From: Plesiomonas shigelloides
GTDB taxonomy: Bacteria > Pseudomonadota > Gammaproteobacteria > Enterobacterales > CAMTGL01
Assembly: GCF_900087055.1 (NCBI RefSeq)
Contig: NZ_LT575468.1
Coordinates: 1,550,001 to 1,614,000, forward strand
Direction: 5' to 3'
DNA length: 64,000 nucleotides
A program made the position numbers and the translations under genes. The first letter of the stretch is position 1, and every line of letters starts with the position of its first letter. The notes under the pieces are model-generated. The model had not been told where the DNA came from, searched no databases, and was given only the letters and a program-made list of their open reading frames with translations. This document shows positions 1-8,130 of the stretch, piece after piece.

Positions 1-332
1 TTTCCAATCCTGTGCATTGTAGGTGAGCGGTCGCGTTGAAGAGTCTGCGGTGTAGGCGAATGTAATCCTGTTTTCTTTCCAGTCAGCTGGTTCGGCTGCA
101 ACTGAGAGTTTTGGCATAGCAAACTTTGATACAACTGCAAAATCGTATTCTTTCCTCTTGTTTGCATGGTGTTTAGCTGCACGAAATCAGAGTTCTTTTG
201 CACAACAGGTGGCGAATGGTCGAGTCACGTGGAAGTGTGTGAATAGAATAGGGCCAGTACAATGCTCGCCAAGATCTATTGTCCTGTTTAGTTGGTCGGC
301 AAATCTAGTGTTTTTAGCTACCTTGGGGTTTC
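1..332. repeat. 75-bp-unit repetitive cassette, left end cut by window
   Basis: This is the partial first copy of the 13-member repetitive cassette family. It shows the recurring word TTCTTTCC (for example near 78 and 150) and the tail CCTTGGGGTTTCAGCTAAC that runs into the first attC. The plus strand has only short frames. The minus strand encodes degenerate KEYD-type repeats. Confidence 0.75.
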
Positions 333-454
333 AGCTAACAAAAAACTCAACAGGGACATTTTGAAATGGGCATTCGCTGCGCGAATTTTACGCCCATTTC
401 AAACCACTGCGCATGCAAGCATGCTACGTTATGCCCCTTAGTTAGAAGTTATCA
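333..454 (+). repeat. attC-A site 1
   Basis: R'' AGCTAAC and R' GTTATCA bound the site. L'' AACTCAAC pairs with L' GTTAG. The inner arm is GCATGC-AA-GCATGC. It closes the repetitive cassette at 1-332. Confidence 0.9.
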
Positions 455-568
455 GGAGTGGTTTTGAACTAAGAGTGTAGGTGAGTGCTAGAATGGTAAT
501 GTGCATTTATTAACTGAAATCGTTCAGCATTAATAAATTATGTTTTAGCTGAAGATAAGATTTTTTAA

Positions 569-865
569 TTATATTTTCTGCATGTCTTTTCTTTCTTCTT
601 GGCACTCATATGATCCCATCTCGAATTGACGACAAATCCAAGGTCTATTTTCATATATGGTGCACAGAAGAGTTTCACGATCCAAAGCAGAGCACCAACC
701 GTCCTCTAAGCGTCGCATCGTTTCGCCACCCCATTTGTCGACAGCAATATGGTGCCTAGGAACTCCAGTATCAGAAATTATCATCACTTCTAGCTTGCAA
801 CAGCAAGCCTGACAGTTTGAGCACAATATTTCGTTTTCTGGCTGAATTGTGATAGGAATATTCAT
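569..865 (-). CDS. YkgJ-type cysteine cluster protein (putative Zn/Fe chelating)
   Basis: A 98-residue protein with a clustered cysteine motif near the N terminus (CSNCQACCCKLE, residues 15-26) and later cysteines in WCSALDRETLLCTIYENRPWICRQFE. This spacing is typical of the YkgJ/UPF0153 family, small proteins thought to bind zinc or an iron-sulphur cluster; their cellular role is poorly defined. The gene fills most of its cassette in antisense orientation to the attC. No strong ribosome binding site is seen before the ATG at 865, so the start is provisional. The 249 bp upstream (866-1114) lack the promoter block found in the scaffold cassettes. Confidence 0.75.
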   Translation of the reverse strand: MNIPITIQPENEILCSNCQACCCKLEVMIISDTGVPRHHIAVDKWGGETMRRLEDGWCSALDRETLLCTIYENRPWICRQFEMGSYECQEERKDMQKI

Positions 866-1114
866 GGCGAACTTATGTAGAAAAGACAGTCTATTGTACT
901 ATAGCTAAAACCTCTAGCCATAAGCATTATGTACGTTTCAAGGCTTTATTACGAAACAAATGAATACTTGTCTTATAACTGTGGGTGCCGTGTAAATGTT
1001 AATCATCAATTTGGTTGCCCAAGGTTATCATGGGGTTACTATACCTGCTGTTTAGCAGGTTAGGTCATTATGTGGTTTTTCGTCAAACATATGGCTTATC
1101 GTACATCGGCTCCG

Positions 1115-1196
1115 TGATAACAAGAAGTTGAAGCAGGGACATTTTGAAATGGGCATTCGCTATGCGAATTTTATGCCCCTTAACTAAATGTTATCA
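1115..1196 (+). repeat. attC-A site 2, internally deleted
   Basis: It begins TGATAACAAGAAGTTGAAG and ends CTTAACTAAATGTTATCA but is only about 82 bp long. The right arm of the central structure (CCCATTTC through the GCACGC hairpin) is missing, joining TTATGCCC directly to the L' box. Both outer boxes are intact. Confidence 0.85.
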
Positions 1197-1245
1197 TAAA
1201 GGGCGATAAATTAACATTGTCGTTGCATGAGAGAGTCTTAACATT

Positions 1246-1266
1246 GCCGTAGTAGAGTACTATGGC
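1246..1266. other. left-block hairpin of scaffold cassette
   Basis: An imperfect inverted repeat GCCGTAGTA/TACTATGGC with a 3-nt loop. This is the first of the hairpins that recur 50-60 bp after attC-A in scaffold cassettes. Confidence 0.55.
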
Positions 1267-1285
1267 GAATGGGAAACTCTATATC

Positions 1286-1399
1286 TTTAACGAGGTATTA
1301 GGTGGTGAGCAACGCTGACCACCGCAATTAGCGTATTATGCTGAAAGCATAAAATTAAACGTAAACCAAAATGCCAATTATTGGGGAACAGTCTTACAT
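1286..1399 (-). repeat. degenerate attC-B (minus orientation)
   Basis: It starts CTTTAACGAGG on the plus strand, carries GGTGAGCAACGCT, and has a poorly preserved far end near AGTCTTAC. Its position at the 3' side of a minus-strand gene matches the better attC-B sites. The far box cannot be defined. Confidence 0.35.
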
Positions 1400-1410
1400 G
1401 TTTTATTGGT

Positions 1411-1695
1411 TTATTTTAATAAATACAATATATCAGCTTTAGGGACAGGAGACGCTGAGTCAAATATAATAATTAACCCACTTATAGGGGATTTGTACTT
1501 TTGAATGCATACTGTACTTTTTAACTGAATCACATATGCTTGATTTTTGTTACCTGGAGATACATTAACCACTGGTTCATTAGTGACGCCAATGTTAATG
1601 TGATTAATTGACACCGTATCTCCAATAGCTAAAGTTATTGGGCTTCCAAAAATATTGCGCAAATCTTGGTCATTGTTAATATCATAATGTGCCAT
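1411..1695 (-). CDS. hypothetical protein, beta-rich
   Basis: A 94-residue protein that I do not recognise. It has alternating hydrophobic stretches (ITLAIGDTVSINHINIGVTN, YVIQLKSTVCIQKYK, GLIIIFDSASPV) that suggest an all-beta fold, one cysteine, no signal peptide and no membrane segment. The ATG at 1695 follows GGAG by about 8 nt, supporting this start. It lies in a scaffold cassette: the conserved promoter is upstream at 1763-1791 and the junction AGCTAAC-AGCG directly precedes it. It is probably expressed from its own cassette promoter rather than from a distant Pc. Confidence 0.65.
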   Translation of the reverse strand: MAHYDINNDQDLRNIFGSPITLAIGDTVSINHINIGVTNEPVVNVSPGNKNQAYVIQLKSTVCIQKYKSPISGLIIIFDSASPVPKADILYLLK

Positions 1696-1762
1696 ATATA
1701 CTCCAATTTTAATTGTATTTCATACTGAAAGCTAACAGCGTTATTAAGCTGAAATTATTGAT

Positions 1763-1791
1763 ACAGTAACACTGTATGCACTCGGTGTCAC
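1763..1791 (-). promoter_or_regulatory. scaffold promoter for gene at 1411
   Basis: On the minus strand, -35 GTGACA (1786-1791), a 17-bp spacer and -10 TACTGT (1763-1768). Confidence 0.5.
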
Positions 1792-1901
1792 CCTGTGCAA
1801 CGAGTTACCCTGTGATTTGTTGTCATTTTTTCTATTGAAGTAAAGTTAGCTCGTGTGTTGTGAGCGGTTAGCTCACATCGCAGTGCGAGTATCGGGTTCA
1901 G

Positions 1902-2024
1902 TGATAACAAAAAGTTGAAACAGGGACATTTTGAAATGGGCATTCACTACGCGAATTTTATGCCCATTTCAAACCGCTGCGCACGCAGGCGTGCTGCGCT
2001 ATGCCCCTTAACTAAATGTTATCA
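1902..2024 (+). repeat. attC-A site 3
   Basis: R'' TGATAAC, R' GTTATCA; L'' AGTTGAAA against L' CTTAACT. The upper arm is of the ATTCAC-TAC-GCGAAT type, a partial G-to-A change. Confidence 0.93.
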
Positions 2025-2151
2025 GGAAGGGCATTTAATCTATATTTTCTGCGAATGTAGCTTTTGTAAGATTGCGTAGTACTAGGCTATAAGCTGAGGA
2101 AAGATAGCTGTTGAATTTTCGCCAATAGCGGCCATAGTTGCTGTGATTATT

Positions 2152-2616
2152 TTAGTGATACACGACCTTGAAATGCTCTAAAACTAAGATCATATCTTCC
2201 TGAAACGCTATTCCAAGCTGAGTACATTCATGTGAGAAAAACGTACGATGAGCGTTTTTCCACCACTCCAATGTGTTATCTCCTTCACCTTCTGATGCAG
2301 CGAAAGTCTCTGTAACCTGATTGTATGGACACTTAGTTACTGATGTGATTTCGATAATACATATCGGCTTGCCTTCCCAGTTAGTTACAACTTGAAGATG
2401 TCCAACTTGTGGCATAGATTCATCTCCGTGCGTATACCAATACTCCAGACTACTTGATGCACATTTTTCTCCTTTTAATATTAAATCTGCACATAAGTTT
2501 GCGTTGTATTCATCTGCGCAAAAATAGTCTGTACTAAACGAGGTGTATTTTTCAAATTCTTCATCAGGTAGTGAATTGAGATACTGCTCTAAGAATAACC
2601 GACTTCTTTCTTCCAT
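2152..2616 (-). CDS. ASCH domain protein
   Basis: A 154-residue protein matching the ASCH/YhfF-like pattern: an N-terminal helical region (MEERSRLFLEQYLNSLPDEEFEKY), KGEKCASSSLEYWYTHGDE (residues about 49-67), GHLQVVTNWEGKPICIIEITSV (about 72-93), then an acidic stretch and WWKNAHRTFFSHECTQLG. ASCH domains are beta-barrels related to PUA and are proposed to bind RNA or modified nucleotides; some act as nucleases. The function here is not known. It is antisense in its cassette. The ATG at 2616 follows AGGATTAATGAATC. Confidence 0.75.
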   Translation of the reverse strand: MEERSRLFLEQYLNSLPDEEFEKYTSFSTDYFCADEYNANLCADLILKGEKCASSSLEYWYTHGDESMPQVGHLQVVTNWEGKPICIIEITSVTKCPYNQVTETFAASEGEGDNTLEWWKNAHRTFFSHECTQLGIAFQEDMILVLEHFKVVYH

Positions 2617-2792
2617 GATTCATTAATCCTGATTAACTCATGTCAGCGTTGATAAGTGAACATCAGCGTTCATTTTCTTTAGGTTATCATATAACGTTCA
2701 GCTGTGTGAACGGGGTTATTTTCTGTAAAAGCTCAAGGTTAGGCTACTAGTATTGTTCGGGGCTTTACATTGTTTTTCTTGCATCGGCTCCG

Positions 2793-2915
2793 TGATAACA
2801 AGAAGTTGAAGCAGGGACATTTTGAAATGGGCATTCGCTGCGCGAATTGTATGCCCATTTCAAACCGCTTCGCACGCAGGCGTGCTGCGCTATGCCCCTT
2901 AACTAAATGTTATGA
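2793..2915 (+). repeat. attC-A site 4
   Basis: R'' TGATAAC, R' GTTATGA; L'' AGTTGAAG against L' CTTAACT. Confidence 0.93.
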
Positions 2916-2929
2916 TATGAAGGTGAATT

Positions 2930-3640
2930 ATGAATTCAGAAAATAATCTGGACACGTTAAATAAAATATTTGAGATGTCTGTTGAGCTTTACGATGCTAT
3001 TAAAGGCGATGGTAATGAAAATTATGCATATACAACTATGGTTGGGGTTTTTGCTTCAATGATTGAGCAAACGAAAGCATTTACTAAACTATATGAATGC
3101 GGTCTTTATGCAAGCACACAATCAATAGCTAGATGTATTATTGAATGTTATGTTGATGCAAAGAATATTGATTTGGAACCTAATTATGTAAATTATTTGT
3201 GGGCTGAGTTATTTGCTAGACAAAAAGAAATGGCAAAGTCGCGTGGTGAAAAAAGAAAATACAAGTTGCGAAGAGATGATTGCTTTAAAATCTATAGTGG
3301 AGAAGATACATATACAGAAATGTCTATTAATAAAAAATTCACTTTGGCTGGGCGCAAAAGTATTTATGAAGTGGTTTACTCAAAGCTTTCATCACATACG
3401 CATAGTGGAATTTCACTTTTAATGAATAGAGTTGAGGTGCAATGTGATGGGAATATTATATTAAATAAATTAAACAATGATTTATTTAAGAATACTCCTA
3501 GCGTGCTAGAAAAAGGAGTGATAGAGGTTTTAGAAGTATTGCTTTTAGAGGTTTGTGAAATAATAGGTGCACGATGTGGCAGAGGGGCTGAATCAAAAAT
3601 AAAGGCATTCGCTTGTGTATATCACGGAAAAGCATCATAA
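2930..3640 (+). CDS. hypothetical helical protein, DUF5677-like
   Basis: A 236-residue, largely alpha-helical protein. The region SMIEQTKAFTKLYECGLYASTQSIARCIIECYVDAKNI followed later by YEVVYSKLSSHTHSGISLLMNR resembles DUF5677-type proteins, which have a conserved Ser/His near S-x-x-T-H. That assignment is tentative and no activity is known. It is a canonical cassette gene: AAGGTG lies 5 nt before the ATG, about 15 bp after the preceding attC, and the TAA stop (3638-3640) overlaps the R'' box of the next attC. The only cysteines are scattered; there is no signal peptide. Confidence 0.7.
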   Translation: MNSENNLDTLNKIFEMSVELYDAIKGDGNENYAYTTMVGVFASMIEQTKAFTKLYECGLYASTQSIARCIIECYVDAKNIDLEPNYVNYLWAELFARQKEMAKSRGEKRKYKLRRDDCFKIYSGEDTYTEMSINKKFTLAGRKSIYEVVYSKLSSHTHSGISLLMNRVEVQCDGNIILNKLNNDLFKNTPSVLEKGVIEVLEVLLLEVCEIIGARCGRGAESKIKAFACVYHGKAS

Positions 3641-3757
3641 CAAAAAGTTGAAGCAGGGACATTTTGAAATGGGCATTCGCTACGCGAATTTTATGCCCAT
3701 TTCAAACCGCTGCGCACGCAAGCGTGCTGCGCTATGCCCCTTAACTAAATGTTAATA
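3635..3757 (+). repeat. attC-A site 5
   Basis: R'' TCATAAC overlaps the stop codon of the 2930 gene; R' GTTAATA; L'' AGTTGAAG against L' CTTAACT. Confidence 0.93.
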
Positions 3758-3826
3758 GGCTCGCATCTATTTAGCTTTCGTGCCTGTGTCCACTTACAGT
3801 ATTTATCACAGCTCAAATAACATAAA

Positions 3827-4708
3827 TCATGTGAATGCAAGTCGTGGAATTACTTCTGCAAACTCACTGTCTAGCATTTCAAGAACATCTTCAAAATCAT
3901 GATTTGGTATCCAGCCTAACGAGCTCTGAGCACTTGCTGAGTCATAAACGCGATCTAGCCTATTTGGTAGATTCCATTTGCGTTGCTCAAATGCTCTCGC
4001 AAGCTTAGGGCATTTATCTTCAATAATAGCTCTAGCATTGTTGTATAGCTGTTTACAATCTTCTGGTGTGAACGGTGTTTTTCCTGAAATTATGAATCTG
4101 TTAAATCCATTAAGGCGCTTATCAATGGCACAGAGGTGAGCATTTGCTACATCACGTGCATCAATTCCCCTTGTTAATCGATAAATAGCCATTGCGTCGG
4201 CAGGCTCGGGAAAGCACCGTGACATCTGCAAAACAGTAACAGGTAATCGATAAGTTTGAGAGATAGTTTGGAGTTTGTGTTCAGCCTCAATTTTTGTGCG
4301 GTGATAGATTGTTTTTGGTTGCGGTACAACGGATTCATTTATCCATCCGGCAATGCCGTCTGGAGTAGAAGCATATCCGTATAGTGCTGTAGTACTCGTG
4401 AAAACTAAGTGCTGAATGCCAGATTTGATGCCTAAAAGTGCGAGATTTTCGGTAGCGCTTACATTGATGCTTTTAAATTCGTCATCATCAACTAAACCAA
4501 CATGGGGGGCATGAAGTGCCGCGGTGTGTACAATGACATCAACATCTTTCAATGCTTGTGCTAGTAGGTCGAGGTCTCGAATATCGCCTACAAAATCGAC
4601 GGTTGAACAAGGCGTTTTGTCGATTCCAACAACTGAATGCTGTTTCATCAATTTGATGTATATTGCGCGACCTATTCTGCCTGCAGATCCTGTTACTAGC
4701 ACTTTCAT
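3827..4708 (-). CDS. NAD(P)-dependent epimerase/dehydratase (extended SDR)
   Basis: A 293-residue Rossmann-fold protein. It has the cofactor loop VTGSAGRIGRAI (residues 5-16), an acidic residue after beta-2 (GIDKT), VGDIRDLD, IVHTAALHAPHVG and the catalytic pair in YHRTK (around residue 135). It belongs to the NAD-dependent epimerase/dehydratase family acting on sugar nucleotides or related carbonyl substrates; the substrate cannot be read from sequence. It is a single antisense gene in its cassette. A weak AGAGAT precedes the ATG at 4708. It looks full-length. Confidence 0.85.
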   Translation of the reverse strand: MKVLVTGSAGRIGRAIYIKLMKQHSVVGIDKTPCSTVDFVGDIRDLDLLAQALKDVDVIVHTAALHAPHVGLVDDDEFKSINVSATENLALLGIKSGIQHLVFTSTTALYGYASTPDGIAGWINESVVPQPKTIYHRTKIEAEHKLQTISQTYRLPVTVLQMSRCFPEPADAMAIYRLTRGIDARDVANAHLCAIDKRLNGFNRFIISGKTPFTPEDCKQLYNNARAIIEDKCPKLARAFEQRKWNLPNRLDRVYDSASAQSSLGWIPNHDFEDVLEMLDSEFAEVIPRLAFT

Positions 4709-4838
4709 ATACGCAGTATCTCTTTTACTTGTAAGCCTATTAGCGGGAAGTTTATCACTTTTAGCATCCGAATAATCAGATCTGAGGCATGAACAGCATC
4801 AAGTAGGCTGTCTTGGTGGGGGGAGCAGGAGCAGAGCC

Positions 4839-4961
4839 TATTAACAAAAAGTTAAGCAGGGACATTTTGAAATGGGCATTCGCTGCGCGAATTTTACGCC
4901 CATTTCAAACCGCTGCGCATGCAAGCATGCTACGCTATGCCCCGGTAACTAAATGTTATCA
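4839..4961 (+). repeat. attC-A site 6
   Basis: R'' TATTAAC, R' GTTATCA; L'' AGTTAAGC against L' GGTAACT, without the usual extra base between AGTT and AAG. The inner arm is GCATGC-AA-GCATGC. Confidence 0.92.
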
Positions 4962-5010
4962 GGAAAAGTGTTTAATTATCATTTCAGGTGAATGTACAAG
5001 TTGTAATATT

Positions 5011-5031
5011 GCCGTAGTAGGGTACTACGGC
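5011..5031. other. left-block hairpin
   Basis: A perfect 9-bp stem GCCGTAGTA/TACTACGGC with loop GGG, between attC-A and the 3' end of the 5090 gene. No T-run follows on either strand, so it is not a standard terminator. Confidence 0.7.
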
Positions 5032-5089
5032 GAATTGTCAATGCTATATTTTTAACGCTGCATGAGGTGAGTTAAAAATTATGTTTAGT

Positions 5090-5770
5090 TTAATCAAAAT
5101 TTTTAAGTTTAGCCTTTCGCAAATCATGAGGTAAGAACTGAATCCATTTGCTTAAGCCGTCTACTCGACCTTTACTTAGGTAGCAATTTGACTTTAGGAT
5201 ACGCCGTAGTGAATTGACAAAATCAATTCCCGCTTTTTTTTCAAGATGGGCTTCTGTTCTGTCTAAAATAAACTTATAAGCATGGCAGGTAGATAAATTT
5301 TTAAGAGAAAGTCTAGGGTTTATGCTATTTGTTGAATACCTTTCAATGTTCAATATATGATTTACTTGTTCATCAATTAAATCTCCTGTTTCACGGTACG
5401 AATTATAGTACTTATTTAAAGTGGCATATGACAAAGAGGTACCATTTAAAGTGAAATCGTTCAAAAGCTCTTCGCGCAATAGTAAATAGGCTATAGCTAA
5501 AGATTTCTTTTGCTCTTCAGTTGCAGTTCCACCGCCACCGCTTCCCCCACCTGAGGTGTTATGTGTTCCCAGCGAAACTAAAGACTTTGTTAAATCTGGC
5601 ACATCTTTTAAATCATTGACACCATGTGTGAGAGCACACTGCTTCCCTCCATAATACACTGTCCCATCGTCTGCAAGCATATAGTATGCTGTACCTGATG
5701 ATAGTTTATGGCCTTTTGCACAGTAGGATTCTGTATTCTCATTTACAAAGTCTTTCTTGATAATTTTCAT
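5090..5770 (-). CDS. hypothetical protein: cysteine N-domain, Gly linker, helical C-domain
   Basis: 226 residues in two parts. Residues 1-70 contain YCAKGHKLSSGTAYYMLADDGTVYYGGKQCALTHG, whose spaced Cys/His residues suggest a small metal-binding domain. A glycine-rich linker (TSGGGSGGGGTA, about residues 72-83) leads to a helical C-terminal domain ending in basic residues. I do not recognise a named family. GAGGTG sits 5 nt before the ATG at 5770. The unit has the scaffold left block and a weakly preserved right block (TTATTAAGCGGAAG near 5890). Confidence 0.7.
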   Translation of the reverse strand: MKIIKKDFVNENTESYCAKGHKLSSGTAYYMLADDGTVYYGGKQCALTHGVNDLKDVPDLTKSLVSLGTHNTSGGGSGGGGTATEEQKKSLAIAYLLLREELLNDFTLNGTSLSYATLNKYYNSYRETGDLIDEQVNHILNIERYSTNSINPRLSLKNLSTCHAYKFILDRTEAHLEKKAGIDFVNSLRRILKSNCYLSKGRVDGLSKWIQFLPHDLRKAKLKNFD

Positions 5771-6047
5771 AGTGGCACCTCAAATTTCACACTTACAAAC
5801 TACCACTATCTCTCTGATAATTCATCAAATCTAGCGCAAAGGGCTAAAAAGATTCGCTAGGGAGGGGGAACTCAGAAATATCCCCATGTTATTAAGCGGA
5901 AGTGTACCGTGTAGTACCGCTACGTATCTTCTGTACCCGTTAATGAATCATGTGGTTTTGTTCTTCTTGTGAAGTTTATGGAGGGGTATGGTTAGCTTGT
6001 GTGTTTTTTGTATTGAGCTAATCATGCTTTCCAAGCATCGGGTTCCG

Positions 6048-6170
6048 TGATAACAAAAAGCTCAAGCAGGGACATTTTGAAATGGGCATTCGCTGCGCGA
6101 ATTTTATGCCCATTTCAAACCGCTGTGCACGCAGGCGTGCTTCGCTATGCCCCTTAGCTAAATGTTATCA
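6048..6170 (+). repeat. attC-A site 7
   Basis: R'' TGATAAC, R' GTTATCA; L'' AGCTCAAG against L' CTTAGCT. Confidence 0.93.
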
Positions 6171-6224
6171 GGCTGTGGCATAGCAATCTTTTGTGAGAAT
6201 GTTATATACATATCCATCATAGGG

Positions 6225-6740
6225 TTAATAGCAAGTATTACCGTCTGAAGATGACCATGAAGTTCCATCTAAAAGTTTATTAAATTGAATGTATTTTAGC
6301 AGTCTATTCTTAGTGTTAAATGTGATTGATTCTATTTCTGATACAACTTGGGTTGGTTCAATACTTTCTAGTGAGTTATTTGGTTTATTGATAAAAACCG
6401 TGTAAATGCAATTGATTGCGTCAGAGTTTCTTTTTACAATTCTTCTTGCTTTGTTTATATCATCATTCTCGACTAAAAAAATGGAGTTTAATGATTTTGC
6501 TAATTGTTAGGCTGCTTTGCTTTGTTCTCTATGGGGGTATCTTTCTTTTATATATTGGTCAATATCATCTCGAATGCTATTATGGTTTCTATCTGACCCA
6601 ATTAAAGAGTCACCTCGCTCTAAAGAGGGTGTCAATCCCGAAGCTTCTAACTTGTTAATTATATCATTTCCTGATAATGTCCTATAGCTCAATGCAATAA
6701 GTATAAATCCTATAGCCAAGAAAGAGTGTGTTCCTTTCAT
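6225..6740 (-). pseudogene. EF-hand-like exported protein, nonsense-disrupted copy
   Basis: This is nearly identical to the intact gene at 43641-44156. A single substitution at codon 78 turns GAA into TAA (plus strand TTGTTAGGC near 6506 where the intact copy has TTGTTCGGC). Translation stops after EQSKAA, leaving 77 of 171 residues. The remaining codons to 6225 are still in frame and intact, so the inactivation is recent. The N terminus is a signal-peptide or anchor-like segment (SFLAIGFILIALSY), followed by the EF-hand-like loop SDRNHNSIRDDIDQYI. Confidence 0.85.
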
Positions 6741-6960
6741 AATTATCCCATGCGCTAAAGCTGTATTGCCTATAGCGTTAGTAGTGCCAGAATGCTAGAG
6801 TTTTTTTGCGATTTAGTTTTATATTTCGAATGGCGATCTTGATAATATTTCTTTTGTGTTGTGCGAAGTATATGCAAATTTTGTATGGCAATGAAAATGA
6901 ACTATTAGTTAGTAATTGGTGTACTTCGCAAATCTATTTTTCAAGTGGATAATTATGCCG

Positions 6961-7083
6961 TGATAACAAAGAGCTCAAGCAGGGACATTTTGAAATGGGC
7001 ATTCACTACGTGAATTTTACGCCCATTTCAAACCGCTGCGCACGCAGGCGTGCTACGCTATGCCCCTTAGCTAAATGTTATCA
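6961..7083 (+). repeat. attC-A site 8
   Basis: R'' TGATAAC, R' GTTATCA; L'' AGCTCAAG against L' CTTAGCT. The upper arm is the covarying form ATTCAC-TAC-GTGAAT. Confidence 0.93.
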
Positions 7084-7137
7084 GGCTGTGGCATAGCAAT
7101 CTTTCGTGCGAATGTTATATCCATATTTATAATGTGG

Positions 7138-7653
7138 TTAATGACAAGTGTTACCGTCAGGAGATGACCATGAAGTTCCATCTAACATTTTATTAAATCG
7201 GATATATTTTAGCAGTCTTTCCTTAGTGTTAAATGTGATTGATTCTATTTCTGATACAACTTGGGCTGGTTCAATACTCTCTAGTGAGTTATTTTGTTTG
7301 TTAATAAAAACCATGTAGATGCAATTGATTGCGGCAGAGTTGCTTTCAACAATTTTTCTTGCTTTATTTATATCATTATCCTGGGCGAAAAAAATGGAGT
7401 TTAGTGATTTGGCTAATTGTTCGGCTGCTTTACTTTGTTCTCCATATGGGTATTTTTCTTTTATATATTGTTCGATATCATCTCGGATATTATTATGGTT
7501 GCTATCTGTGCCAATTAAAGAGTTACCTCGCTCTAAAGAGGGTATTAACCTTGATGCTTCTAATTTGTTAATTATGTTTTCTTCTGATGATGCCTTATAA
7601 ATCAATGCGATAAGTATAAAACCTATAGCTAAGAAAGAGTGCGTTCTGTTCAT
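7138..7653 (-). CDS. EF-hand-like exported/anchored protein (divergent paralogue)
   Basis: A paralogue of the proteins at 43641 and 57020. The start is set at ATG 7653 (MNRTHSF) to match those copies and because GGGAT lies upstream. It has an N-terminal hydrophobic segment (SFLAIGFILIALIY), a D-S-N-H-N-N-I-R-D-D loop (about residues 47-56) resembling a calcium-binding EF-hand or dockerin loop, a helical middle, and C-terminal WSSPDGNTC with one of two cysteines. It is likely secreted or membrane-anchored; function unknown. It sits next to the broken copy at 6225, suggesting tandem duplication. Confidence 0.75.
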   Translation of the reverse strand: MNRTHSFLAIGFILIALIYKASSEENIINKLEASRLIPSLERGNSLIGTDSNHNNIRDDIEQYIKEKYPYGEQSKAAEQLAKSLNSIFFAQDNDINKARKIVESNSAAINCIYMVFINKQNNSLESIEPAQVVSEIESITFNTKERLLKYIRFNKMLDGTSWSSPDGNTCH

Positions 7654-7688
7654 AAATATCCCATGCGCCAAAGCTGTATTACTTATAG

Positions 7689-7718
7689 TGCTACTAGTGC
7701 TACTAGTGCTACTAGTGC
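7689..7718. repeat. 9-bp microsatellite (CTACTAGTG x3)
   Basis: Three tandem copies of CTACTAGTG lie upstream of the 7138 gene. The sister cassettes at 6775, 44190 and 57570 have a single diverged unit. Confidence 0.8.
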
Positions 7719-7896
7719 GAGAATGCTAGAGGTGATTTATTTTGCGATTTATCATTATATTTCGAATGGCGGCCTTGATAAGAACTTTTTTGTGTTGTGC
7801 AAAGTAGGTGCATATTTTGTACAGTAATGAAAATGAACTATTAGCTAGTGATAGATTTACGTCACAATTCTATTCTTGACGTGGCAATTTAGGCCG

Positions 7897-8018
7897 TGAT
7901 AACAAAGAGCTCAAAAAGGACATTTTGAAATGGGCATTCACTACGTGAATTTTATGCCCATTTCAAACCGCTGCGCACGCAAGCGTGCTACGCTATGCCC
8001 CTTAGCTAAATGTTATCA
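7897..8018 (+). repeat. attC-A site 9
   Basis: R'' TGATAAC, R' GTTATCA; L'' AGCTCAA against L' CTTAGCT. The usual GCAGGG after L'' is altered to AAAAAGG. Confidence 0.92.
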
Positions 8019-8130
8019 GGAAAGGCATTTAACAACTTTTGCGGTGTCAAGCTGTTATTGTTGGTGCGGGCATTTTGTGGTGTGAGACAGCATCTGTGAT
8101 TTACGATTCACACCACGTTTTTTGTTATAC

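Noticed and set aside
5881-5945. A scaffold-type promoter upstream of the 5090 gene
   Set aside because: GTAGTA is present near 5911 but no TGAC element lies at the 17-bp spacing, so it was not listed.
7319-7600. Plus-strand frames of 80-93 codons opposite the EF-hand-like genes (7319, 7329, 43822, 57201)
   Set aside because: They are antisense shadows. The minus-strand proteins have signal segments and conserved motifs, and are the conserved frame across copies.
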